Notes under the pieces: generated by a model
The model's database searches: none
Seen by the model: only the letters and a program-made list of their open reading frames with translations
What the model was told of the DNA's origin: nothing
Program-made: the position numbers and the translations under genes
NCBI RefSeq assembly: GCF_900544955.1
Contig: NZ_UQXD01000041.1
Location: 1-20,501, forward strand
DNA from: an uncultured Oscillibacter sp.
GTDB taxonomy: Bacteria > Bacillota > Clostridia > Oscillospirales > Oscillospiraceae
Direction: 5' to 3'
DNA length: 20,501 bases
Part shown: positions 14,470 to 20,501 of the stretch, in pieces
How positions within the stretch are numbered: the stretch's first letter is position 1
Layout of the letters: each line of letters begins with the position of its first letter

Positions 14470-15408
14470 ATGAGCAAACCCAAGGTGTATATCGACGGCC
14501 GGGAGGGCACCACCGGCCTGCAAATCTACGACCGCCTGGCGGGGCGGGACGATCTGGAGCTGCTGGTCATCGACGAGGAGAAGCGGAAGGACCCCCGGGA
14601 GCGGAAGCGGCTGATGGACGGGGCGGACATCGTGTTTTTGTGCCTGCCGGACGATGCCGCCCGGGAGGCGGCGGCCCTGGTGGGGAACCCGGCCACCCGC
14701 ATCATCGACGCCTCCACGGCCCACCGCACCGCCCCGGGATGGGAGTACGGCTTTGCGGAGCTGTCCCCCCGCCACCGCCGGGCCATTGCGGAAAGCCATC
14801 GGGTGGCCAACCCCGGCTGCCATGCCACGGGTTTCATCTCCGGCGTCTACCCCCTGGTGTCCGCGGGGCTGCTCCCCGCGGACTACCCCCTGGTGTGCTT
14901 CTCCCTCACCGGCTACTCCGGCGGCGGCAAGAAGATGATTGCCCAGTACGAGGGGGAGAGAGACGAGGCGCTGTCCAGCCCCCGCATCTACGGCCTGGAC
15001 CAGCGGCACAAGCACCTGCCGGAGATGCAGAAGGTCTGCGGCCTGACCCGGCCCCCGGCGTTCTCCCCGGTGGTGGACGACTACTACCAGGGCATGGCCA
15101 CCACCGTCTCTCTGCACAACGCCCTGCTCTCCGGCGGCGCCGCCGCCCGGGACGTCTGGGAGGCGCTGTGCGAGCACTACCGGGGCCAGGCGCTGGTGCG
15201 GGTGGCCCCCTTCGGCGGGGAGACGCCCATGCTGGCCGCCAACACCCTGGCGGGGAAGGACACCCTGACCCTGGTGGTCTGCGGCGGCGAGACCCATACC
15301 ACCGTCACCGCCCTGTTCGACAATCTGGGCAAGGGCGCCTCCGGCGCCGCCGTCCAGAACATGAACCTGATGCTGGGCCTTCCAGAGCTGACCGGCCTGA
15401 GCGTGTAG
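14470..15408 (+). CDS. argC: N-acetyl-gamma-glutamyl-phosphate reductase, short (type 2) form
   Basis: The 312-aa protein reduces N-acetylglutamyl phosphate to the semialdehyde with NADPH. The N-terminus KVYIDGREGTTGLQIYDRL (5-23) is the short-form nucleotide-binding motif, and the catalytic cysteine is C117 in ANPGCHATGF. The conserved HKHLPEM follows further on. At about 310 residues it is the type-2 class rather than the roughly 345-residue type-1 enzyme. The ATG lies one base after the lipoprotein stop; GAGAGAGGGG within the end of that gene is the ribosome binding site. The 75-bp gap to argJ is the first loosening in the distal half of the operon. Confidence 0.95.
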   Translation: MSKPKVYIDGREGTTGLQIYDRLAGRDDLELLVIDEEKRKDPRERKRLMDGADIVFLCLPDDAAREAAALVGNPATRIIDASTAHRTAPGWEYGFAELSPRHRRAIAESHRVANPGCHATGFISGVYPLVSAGLLPADYPLVCFSLTGYSGGGKKMIAQYEGERDEALSSPRIYGLDQRHKHLPEMQKVCGLTRPPAFSPVVDDYYQGMATTVSLHNALLSGGAAARDVWEALCEHYRGQALVRVAPFGGETPMLAANTLAGKDTLTLVVCGGETHTTVTALFDNLGKGASGAAVQNMNLMLGLPELTGLSV

Positions 15409-15452
15409 GAAAGCGGGGCGCCCGGGGCTGGAGACCGGGGCCGCCCGCCTTC

Positions 15453-15465
15453 CAATTCTGAATTG
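15453..15465. repeat. Short inverted repeat in the argJ leader
   Basis: CAATTC-T-GAATTG forms a perfect 6+6 inverted repeat 18 bp before the argJ ATG, in an AT-rich island of a GC-rich spacer. It may be an operator or a small hairpin. It does not match the ARG box orientation. Confidence 0.3.
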
Positions 15466-15483
15466 AGACAGCGAGGTACTCTT

Positions 15484-16710
15484 ATGCTGAACTTTATTGC
15501 AGGCGGCGTCTGCGCCGCCCAGGGCTTCCGGGCCGCCGGCATCCATGTGGGGGTCAAGACCCACGCGGCCTGGAAAAAGGACGTGGCCCTCATCGTCTCC
15601 GACGTGGACTGCGCGGCGGCGGCGGTGTTCACCAAAAACGTGGTGAAGGCCGCCCCCATCCACGTGGACAAAAAGCACCTGGCCGACGGGAGGGCCCGGG
15701 CCATCATCGCCAACAGCGGCAACGCCAACGCCTGCGCCCCCCAGGGGGAGGAGAACGCCGTCCGCATGTGCGCGGCGGCGGCCGCCGCCATCGGCTGCCG
15801 GGGGGAGGACGTGCTGGTGTCCTCCACCGGCGTCATCGGCCAGACCCTCAACGTGGGCGTCATCGAGGCGGGTGTGCCGGCGCTGCACGCCGCCCTGGAG
15901 CGCTCCGAGGCGGCCAGCGACGCGGCGGCCCACGCCATCATGACCACCGACACCGAGAAGAAGGAGGCGGCGGTGGAGACCGTGGTGGGGGGGAAGACCG
16001 TCCGCCTGGGGGGCATCGCCAAGGGCAGCGGCATGATTCACCCCAACATGGGCACCATGCTCTGCTTCCTCACCACCGACTGCGCCATCTCCCCGGAGAT
16101 GATCCGGGCCGCCCTGCTGGAGACGGTGAACGTCAGCTTCAACCGCATCAGCGTGGACGGAGACACCTCCACCAACGACAGCTGCATCGTCCTGGCCAAC
16201 GGCCTGGCGGGCAACCCGGCCATCACCGCCAAGGGGGAGGACTACGCGGCCTTTGTCTCGGCGCTGAAGGCCCTGTGCATCCGCCTGGCCCAGCAGATGG
16301 CCGCCGACGGCGAGGGGGCCAAGCACCTCATCACCTGCACGGTGACGGGGGCCGGGAGCGAGGCGGGCGCCGAGACGGTGGCCAAGTCCGTCGTCTCCTC
16401 CACCCTGACCAAGGCCGCCATCTTCGGCGCCGACGCCAACTGGGGTCGGGTGCTGTGCGCCATGGGCTACTCCGGGGAGGACTTCGACCCCGAGGCCGTG
16501 GACGTGTCCTTTGCCAGCGCGGCGGGGGAGATCGCTGTGTGCCGCCGGGGCCGGGGTCTGGACTTTGACGAGGACCTGGCCAAACGGATTTTGACGGAGC
16601 ACGATGTGGAGATCCGCATCGCCATGGGCGAGGGGGATGGAAGCTGCACCTGCTGGGGCTGCGACATCACCTACGACTATATCAAGATCAACGGGGATTA
16701 CCGCACCTGA
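15484..16710 (+). CDS. argJ: Ornithine acetyltransferase / N-acetylglutamate synthase (ArgJ)
   Basis: The 408-aa proenzyme transfers the acetyl group from N-acetylornithine to glutamate, closing the acetyl cycle. It is made as a precursor that cleaves itself before the nucleophile threonine, here T191 in KGSGMIHPNMGTML; the usual residue before Thr is Ala and here it is Gly. The oxyanion-hole pair T115-G116 (SSTGVIG) is present. Most Firmicutes ArgJ proteins also use acetyl-CoA (bifunctional), which would explain the absence of argA, but this cannot be proved from sequence. The ATG at 15484 follows GAGG (15473-15476); an in-frame upstream TTG at 15463 has no ribosome binding site. Confidence 0.95.
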   Translation: MLNFIAGGVCAAQGFRAAGIHVGVKTHAAWKKDVALIVSDVDCAAAAVFTKNVVKAAPIHVDKKHLADGRARAIIANSGNANACAPQGEENAVRMCAAAAAAIGCRGEDVLVSSTGVIGQTLNVGVIEAGVPALHAALERSEAASDAAAHAIMTTDTEKKEAAVETVVGGKTVRLGGIAKGSGMIHPNMGTMLCFLTTDCAISPEMIRAALLETVNVSFNRISVDGDTSTNDSCIVLANGLAGNPAITAKGEDYAAFVSALKALCIRLAQQMAADGEGAKHLITCTVTGAGSEAGAETVAKSVVSSTLTKAAIFGADANWGRVLCAMGYSGEDFDPEAVDVSFASAAGEIAVCRRGRGLDFDEDLAKRILTEHDVEIRIAMGEGDGSCTCWGCDITYDYIKINGDYRT

Positions 16711-16753
16711 GGTCCGCTCAGGCGGCCCCGCCCCATCAAAAGGAGTGAGCGCT

Positions 16754-17614
16754 ATGTCATCCCACGCGCAGCAGGCCAAGACCCTGGTGGAGGCCCTGCC
16801 CTATATTCAAAAATTCACCGGCAAGACCATCGTGGTGAAGTACGGCGGCAACGCCATGATCTCCGACGGCCTGCGCAGGGCCGTCATGAGCGACATCATC
16901 CTCCTGAGCCTGGTGGGCATCCGGGTGGTGGTGGTCCACGGCGGCGGGCCGGAGATCTCCGACATGCTGAAAAAAATCGGCCACCCCTCCCGCTTTGTGG
17001 ACGGCCTGCGCTACACCGACGAGGAGACCATGGACGTGGTCCAGGCGGTTCTGTGCGGCAAGGTGAATAAAAACCTGGTGGCCCAGCTCAACCGCCTGGG
17101 CGGCCGGGCCATCGGCCTGTGCGGCATGGACGGGCAGCTCTTCCAGGCAGAGCGGCTGGACGAGCGGTACGGCCTGGTGGGCAGAATCACCGGCGTGGAC
17201 CCCGAGCCGGTGGAAAACGCCCTGCTGACGGGGTACATCCCGGTGGTGTCCACCGTGGCCCAGGGCATGGACGCCGACACCGCCTACAACATCAACGCCG
17301 ACACCGCCGCCGCCAAGCTGGCGCAGGCCCTCCACGCCGAGAAGCTGATTTTGCTGACGGATGTCCGGGGCCTTCTGCGGGACCCCCGGGACGAGGATAC
17401 CCTCATCCACGTGGTCCACACCTACGAGGTGCCGGGCCTGGTGGCGGACGGCACCATCTCCGGCGGCATGATTCCCAAGCTGGAGTGCTGCGTGGATGCC
17501 ATCGCCGGCGGCGTGGAGCGGGTCCACATTCTGGACGGACGCATTCCCCACTCCATTTTGATCGAGCTGCTCTCCGACCAGGGCATCGGCACCATGCTGA
17601 AAAAGGAGGACTGA
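16754..17614 (+). CDS. argB: Acetylglutamate kinase, probably the arginine-sensitive type
   Basis: The 286-aa enzyme phosphorylates N-acetylglutamate, the second pathway step. Motifs are VVKYGGNAM with K29, VVVHGGGPEIS, and the NADT..K-containing C-terminal nucleotide region (NINADTAAAKLA). An N-terminal helix of about 20 residues before the kinase core (SSHAQQAKTLVEALPYIQKF) is the element that in Thermotoga and Pseudomonas enzymes builds the arginine-inhibited hexamer. Feedback inhibition by arginine is therefore likely, and fits a pathway that uses the ArgJ cycle. The ATG is set by AAGGAG (16740-16745). The stop is separated from argD by 3 bp. Confidence 0.95.
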   Translation: MSSHAQQAKTLVEALPYIQKFTGKTIVVKYGGNAMISDGLRRAVMSDIILLSLVGIRVVVVHGGGPEISDMLKKIGHPSRFVDGLRYTDEETMDVVQAVLCGKVNKNLVAQLNRLGGRAIGLCGMDGQLFQAERLDERYGLVGRITGVDPEPVENALLTGYIPVVSTVAQGMDADTAYNINADTAAAKLAQALHAEKLILLTDVRGLLRDPRDEDTLIHVVHTYEVPGLVADGTISGGMIPKLECCVDAIAGGVERVHILDGRIPHSILIELLSDQGIGTMLKKED

Positions 17615-17617
17615 GAG

Positions 17618-18796
17618 ATGAACTCAGCGGAGATCCAGGCCCTGACGGGCCAGTACATCATGAACACCTACGGCCGCTACCCCGTGGCCGTCGATCACGG
17701 CGAGGGCGCCCGGCTGTACGCCCCCGAGGGCCGGGCGTACATCGACTTCACCAGCGGTATCGGCGTGAGCTGCCTGGGCTACGGCAATGCGGCCTGGGCC
17801 AAGGCCCTGGGAGATCAGGCGGCAAAGCTGGGCCACGTGTCCAACCTCTTTTACACAGAGCCCCCCGCCCGGCTGGCGGAGGTTCTCTGCAAGCGCACCG
17901 GCATGAGCAACGTGTTCTTCGCAAACGGCGGCGGCGAGGCCAACGAGGGCATGATCAAGCTGGCGAGAAAGTACAGCTTCGACAAGTACGGCCGGGGCCG
18001 TGCCACCATCCTCACCCTGAACAACTCCTTCCACGGCCGCACCATCACCACCCTCACCGCCACCGGCCAGGAGGTGTTCCACAACTACTTCTTCCCCTTC
18101 ACCGAGGGCTTCCGCTACATCGACGCCAACGACCTCGCCTCCCTGGAATCCCAGGCCGGGGACGACGTGTGCGCCGTCATGGTGGAGCTGATCCAGGGGG
18201 AGGGGGGCGTGCTGCCTCTGGAGCCGTCCTACGTCCAGGCGCTGGCGAAGCTCTGCGCGGAGCGGGACTGGCTGCTGCTGGCGGACGAGGTCCAGACCGG
18301 CGTGGGCCGCACCGGCAGCCTCTTCGCCTTCCAGCACTACGGCATTCTGCCCGACGCGGCCTCCTTCGCCAAGGGCATCGCCGGCGGACTGCCCATGAGC
18401 GGCGTCCTGGCCGCCGGGAAGTGCCGGGACGTCCTCACCCCCGGCACCCACGCCACCACCTTCGGCGCCAACCCCGTCTGCGCCGCCGCGGGACTGGTGG
18501 TGCAGGAGACGCTGAGCGACGCCTTTTTGGCGGAGGTCCGGGAGAAGGGCGACTACCTGCGCAGCCGGATCGAGGCGCTGAACCTGCCCTGCTTCGGGAA
18601 GACCCGGGGCATGGGCCTCATGATCGGCATCGAGGTGCGGGAGGGCTTTTCCAACAAGGCCCTGGCGAACCGGCTCATCGAGGGCGGCCTCCTGGTGCTC
18701 ACCGCCGGCTCCGGGATGCGGCTGCTGCCCCCCCTGACCATCACCCGGGAGGAGATGGACCAGGGCGTGGACATTCTGCAGGCGGTTTTGGGCTGA
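17618..18796 (+). CDS. argD: Acetylornithine aminotransferase
   Basis: The 392-aa PLP enzyme converts N-acetylglutamate semialdehyde to N-acetylornithine using glutamate. Class III aminotransferase features are the pyruvoyl/aldehyde-site block YIDFTSGIGVSCLGYG, SFHGRT, DEVQTGVGRTG (D223) and the PLP lysine K252 in FAKGIAGGLPM. The usual NSGAEANE loop reads NGGGEANE here, a modest substitution in the PLP phosphate-binding segment. Length is normal. The start lies 3 bp after the argB stop, with GGAGGA inside argB as ribosome binding site, so the two are tightly coupled. Confidence 0.95.
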   Translation: MNSAEIQALTGQYIMNTYGRYPVAVDHGEGARLYAPEGRAYIDFTSGIGVSCLGYGNAAWAKALGDQAAKLGHVSNLFYTEPPARLAEVLCKRTGMSNVFFANGGGEANEGMIKLARKYSFDKYGRGRATILTLNNSFHGRTITTLTATGQEVFHNYFFPFTEGFRYIDANDLASLESQAGDDVCAVMVELIQGEGGVLPLEPSYVQALAKLCAERDWLLLADEVQTGVGRTGSLFAFQHYGILPDAASFAKGIAGGLPMSGVLAAGKCRDVLTPGTHATTFGANPVCAAAGLVVQETLSDAFLAEVREKGDYLRSRIEALNLPCFGKTRGMGLMIGIEVREGFSNKALANRLIEGGLLVLTAGSGMRLLPPLTITREEMDQGVDILQAVLG

Positions 18797-18861
18797 ACGT
18801 GCCCTGCCACAACGTTCGGGGTTCCAATTGATATGCCGCCGGGCCGCCCTGCGCCCGGCGG
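18795..18861 (+). other. Two small hairpins in the argD-argF spacer
   Basis: GAACGT (18795-18800) with ACGTTC (18812-18817), and CCGCCGGGC (18836-18844) with GCCCGGCGG (18853-18861). No T-run follows either, so they are more likely mRNA processing or stability elements than terminators. The second ends just before the argF ribosome binding site. Confidence 0.4.
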
Positions 18862-18880
18862 AGAAAAGAGAGAGGTATCT

Positions 18881-19864
18881 ATGGACAATCACACCCATTT
18901 TTTGAAGCTGCTGGACTTCACCCCCGCCGAGATCGGCCGGTTTCTGGACACCGCCGCGGACCTGAAGGCCAAGAAGAAGGCGGGCGTTCCCCACCGGTAT
19001 CTGGAGGGCAAAAACGTGGCCCTCATCTTTGAGAAGACCTCCACCCGCACCCGCTGCGCCTTTGAGGTGGCCGCCCAGGATCTGGGCATGGGCTCCACCT
19101 ATCTGGGCCCCACCGGCAGCCAGATCGGCGTGAAGGAGTCCATTGCGGACACCGCCCGGGTTCTGGGCCGGATGTTTGACGGCATCGAGTACCGGGGCTT
19201 CGGCCAGGAGCTGGTGGAGGAGCTGGCCCGGTACGCCGGGGTCCCCGTGTTCAACGGGCTGACCAACGAGTTCCACCCCACCCAGATTCTGGCGGACTTC
19301 CTCACCATCCGGGAGCATTTCGGCACCCTCCAGGGGGTGAAGCTGGTGTACCTGGGGGACGCCCGGTACAACATGGGCAACAGCTTGATGGTGGGCTGCG
19401 CCAAGATGGGGATGCACTTCGTGGCCTGCGCCCCCAGGGCCTACATGCCGGAGGAGCGCCTGGTGGCCGTCTGCCGGGACATCGCCCGGGAGACCGGCGC
19501 CGTGTTGGAATTCCTGGAGGACCCCATGGCCGCCACCAGGGACGCCCACGTGCTCTACACCGACGTGTGGGTCTCCATGGGCGAGCCGGCGGAGGTGTGG
19601 CAGGAGCGCATCGCCGCCCTGGGGCCCTATCAGGTGACCAAAGCTCTCATGGACAACGCCGGCCCCCAGTGCCGCTTCATGCACTGCCTGCCCGCCTACC
19701 ACGACCACAAGACCAAGGTGGGGAAGGAGATGGGGGAGCGGTTCGGCCGGGATGCCATGGAGGTCACCGACGAGGTCTTCGAGTCCCCCCAGTCCATCGT
19801 CTTTGACGAGGCGGAAAACCGGATGCACACCATCAAGGCCGTGCTGTACGAGCTGATGAAATAA
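18881..19864 (+). CDS. argF: Ornithine carbamoyltransferase
   Basis: The 327-aa enzyme makes citrulline from ornithine and carbamoyl phosphate. The carbamoyl-phosphate loop STRTR is at 54-58 (FEKTSTRTRCAFEVA), HPTQILADFLTI follows, the ornithine SMG loop is in DVWVSMGE, and the catalytic cysteine is C269 in MHCLPAYHD. Length is normal. Catabolic OTC cannot be excluded by sequence alone, but placement at the end of a biosynthetic arg cluster favours the anabolic role. The ATG at 18881 follows AGAGAGG (18870-18876); upstream in-frame codons overlap the hairpin and are not conserved-looking. It ends the operon before a strong terminator. Confidence 0.96.
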   Translation: MDNHTHFLKLLDFTPAEIGRFLDTAADLKAKKKAGVPHRYLEGKNVALIFEKTSTRTRCAFEVAAQDLGMGSTYLGPTGSQIGVKESIADTARVLGRMFDGIEYRGFGQELVEELARYAGVPVFNGLTNEFHPTQILADFLTIREHFGTLQGVKLVYLGDARYNMGNSLMVGCAKMGMHFVACAPRAYMPEERLVAVCRDIARETGAVLEFLEDPMAATRDAHVLYTDVWVSMGEPAEVWQERIAALGPYQVTKALMDNAGPQCRFMHCLPAYHDHKTKVGKEMGERFGRDAMEVTDEVFESPQSIVFDEAENRMHTIKAVLYELMK

Positions 19865-19871
19865 CCCGCCA

Positions 19872-19906
19872 AAAGCGCCCCTCCCGCGGGAGGGGCGTTT
19901 CTTTTT
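19872..19906 (+). terminator. Intrinsic terminator of the arginine operon
   Basis: A 22-bp perfect palindrome (19876-19897; arms CGCCCCTCCC and GGGAGGGGCG) is followed by TTTCTTTTT. It begins 11 bp after the argF stop. Confidence 0.95.
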
Positions 19907-19992
19907 GCCGGAGGATGTGGTATTCTGGGGGAGGAATCCCCCGGGGCGCCGGGGCCGCAACCGCCGGTTGACAAAAAGAAACGGGCGGATGG

Positions 19993-20021
19993 TTGCGCCG
20001 GGGCGGGCCCTTTGCTACCAT
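19993..20021 (+). promoter_or_regulatory. Weak promoter candidate of the XRE-type gene
   Basis: TTGCGC (19993-19998), 17 bp, TACCAT (20016-20021). A perfect TTGACA lies at 19968-19973 but has no good -10 at 16-18 bp. I cannot decide between them. Confidence 0.3.
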
Positions 20022-20044
20022 GGCCTTAAAAAGGAGGAGAAACT

Positions 20045-20501
20045 ATGCAGGAACAGACAACCTTGGGAGGCCGTATTCAGGAGGGCCGCCGGGCTGCGGG
20101 CCTCAGCCAGGAGGCGCTGGGGGAGCGGCTGGGGGTCTCCCGCCAGGCGGTGAGCAAGTGGGAGTCGGATGCCGCCGTGCCGGAGCTGGAAAACCTCATC
20201 GCCATGAGCCGCCTCTTCGCCGTCTCCGTGGGGCGGCTGCTGGGCGTGGAGCCGGAGGACCCCGGCGGCGAGGTCCCCCGGGAGGGACTGACGGACCGGG
20301 AGCTCCAGGCGGCGGAGGCCATCGCCGCCAAGTATGCGGAGGCGGCGGGACAGGGCGCCAGGCGCCGCTATCCGGGACGTAGAGAGGGGTTGCTCTGCAG
20401 CAGCCTCGGGATCTTCATGTGGCGGAATATCGTTAAACCAGCTGTCCAGCTTCTGACGCAGCTTGTCCACGCCCTGCTTTTTCAGGGAAGAAAAGGCTTC
20501 A
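20045..20501 (+). CDS. XRE-family helix-turn-helix regulator, C-terminal part apparently replaced; runs off the window
   Basis: AGGAGGAG (20032-20039) precedes the ATG. Residues about 6-60 form an XRE/Cro helix-turn-helix (LGGRIQEGRRAAGLSQEALG, ERLGVSRQAVSKWES), and residues 40-70 the usual Clostridia segment SDAAVPELENLIAMSRLFAV. The frame then continues through LTDRELQAAEAIAAKYAEAA. In relatives I would expect an Arg-rich stretch and a transmembrane helix next. Here, from about residue 108 (20369), composition and character change and the frame continues into sequence that looks like the back of another gene. The frame stays open to the window edge, so the true end is unknown. The DNA-binding part is reliable; the C-terminal 45 residues are probably not native. 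Confidence 0.75.
   Translation, partial: MQEQTTLGGRIQEGRRAAGLSQEALGERLGVSRQAVSKWESDAAVPELENLIAMSRLFAVSVGRLLGVEPEDPGGEVPREGLTDRELQAAEAIAAKYAEAAGQGARRRYPGRREGLLCSSLGIFMWRNIVKPAVQLLTQLVHALLFQGRKGF
20369..20501 (-). CDS. Possible fragment of an unrelated minus-strand gene at the right edge
   Basis: Read on the minus strand from the window edge, this stretch encodes EAFSSLKKQGVDKLRQKLDS followed by WFNDIPPHEDPEAAAEQPLS and TSRI. That is a plausible charged helix and acidic tail with balanced codon use, unlike the GC-heavy antisense frames elsewhere. There is no stop codon at the junction; the frame runs on through the antisense of the XRE gene. I do not recognise the family. It may be the truncated end of a mobile-element gene, or a chimeric join. 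Confidence 0.3.

Noticed and set aside
14401..16779. 792-aa minus-strand frame over argC, argJ and argB
   Set aside because: His/Gly/Val-rich antisense translation over well-conserved genes, with no domains.
18795..18861. Terminator between argD and argF
   Set aside because: Both hairpins lack a following T-run, and argF has no promoter of its own that I can see.
17624..19960. 778-aa minus-strand frame over argD and argF
   Set aside because: Antisense shadow of two clear enzymes.

Overview
The window is high-GC DNA with Firmicutes habits: strong GGAGG-type ribosome binding sites, sigma-A-like promoters and many GC-rich intrinsic terminators. Together with the gene content (type-2 ArgC, ArgJ-based arginine cycle, LacI-controlled gap, a sigma / DUF4367-type anti-sigma pair) it suggests a gut Oscillospiraceae-like bacterium, for example near Flavonifractor or Lawsonibacter. 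That placement is an inference. No rRNA, tRNA or CRISPR array was seen.

Left part (1-4900). The window opens with the C-terminal end of a probable flagellin lysine-N-methylase. Next comes a protein-free stretch of about 0.6 kb with its own promoter and terminator, which I read as a candidate long non-coding RNA. On the minus strand lie a mandelate-racemase-type enolase-superfamily enzyme, an AT-rich two-gene cassette (a 314-aa secreted protein whose stop overlaps the start of a 90-aa Trp-rich membrane protein), and the glycolytic gene gap. The cassette sits between two near-identical copies of the gap terminator and looks like a foreign insertion.

Middle (4900-10770). A LacI-family regulator is divergent from gap. 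Both promoters carry palindromes with the core TTTGCGCAAA, so it probably controls itself and gap. Then follow a PatB/MalY-type C-S lyase, class II fumarase (fumC), and an ECF-like sigma factor overlapping a membrane anti-sigma-like protein. Each of these units ends in a clear intrinsic terminator.

Right part (10770-20501). A nearly complete arginine pathway runs argG-argH-(lipoprotein)-argC-argJ-argB-argD-argF, from glutamate to arginine through the acetyl-ornithine cycle, apart from carbamoyl-phosphate synthase. An ARG-box-like operator overlaps the -35 element of argG. An unexpected lipoprotein gene is embedded between argH and argC with tight spacing on both sides. After the argF terminator an XRE-type regulator begins. 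Its reading frame changes character at about 20369, where different sequence, coding-like on the minus strand, takes over up to the window edge.

The best leads for something undescribed are the ncRNA candidate (465-930), the terminator-flanked secreted/membrane gene pair (2284-3665) and the lipoprotein in the arg operon.
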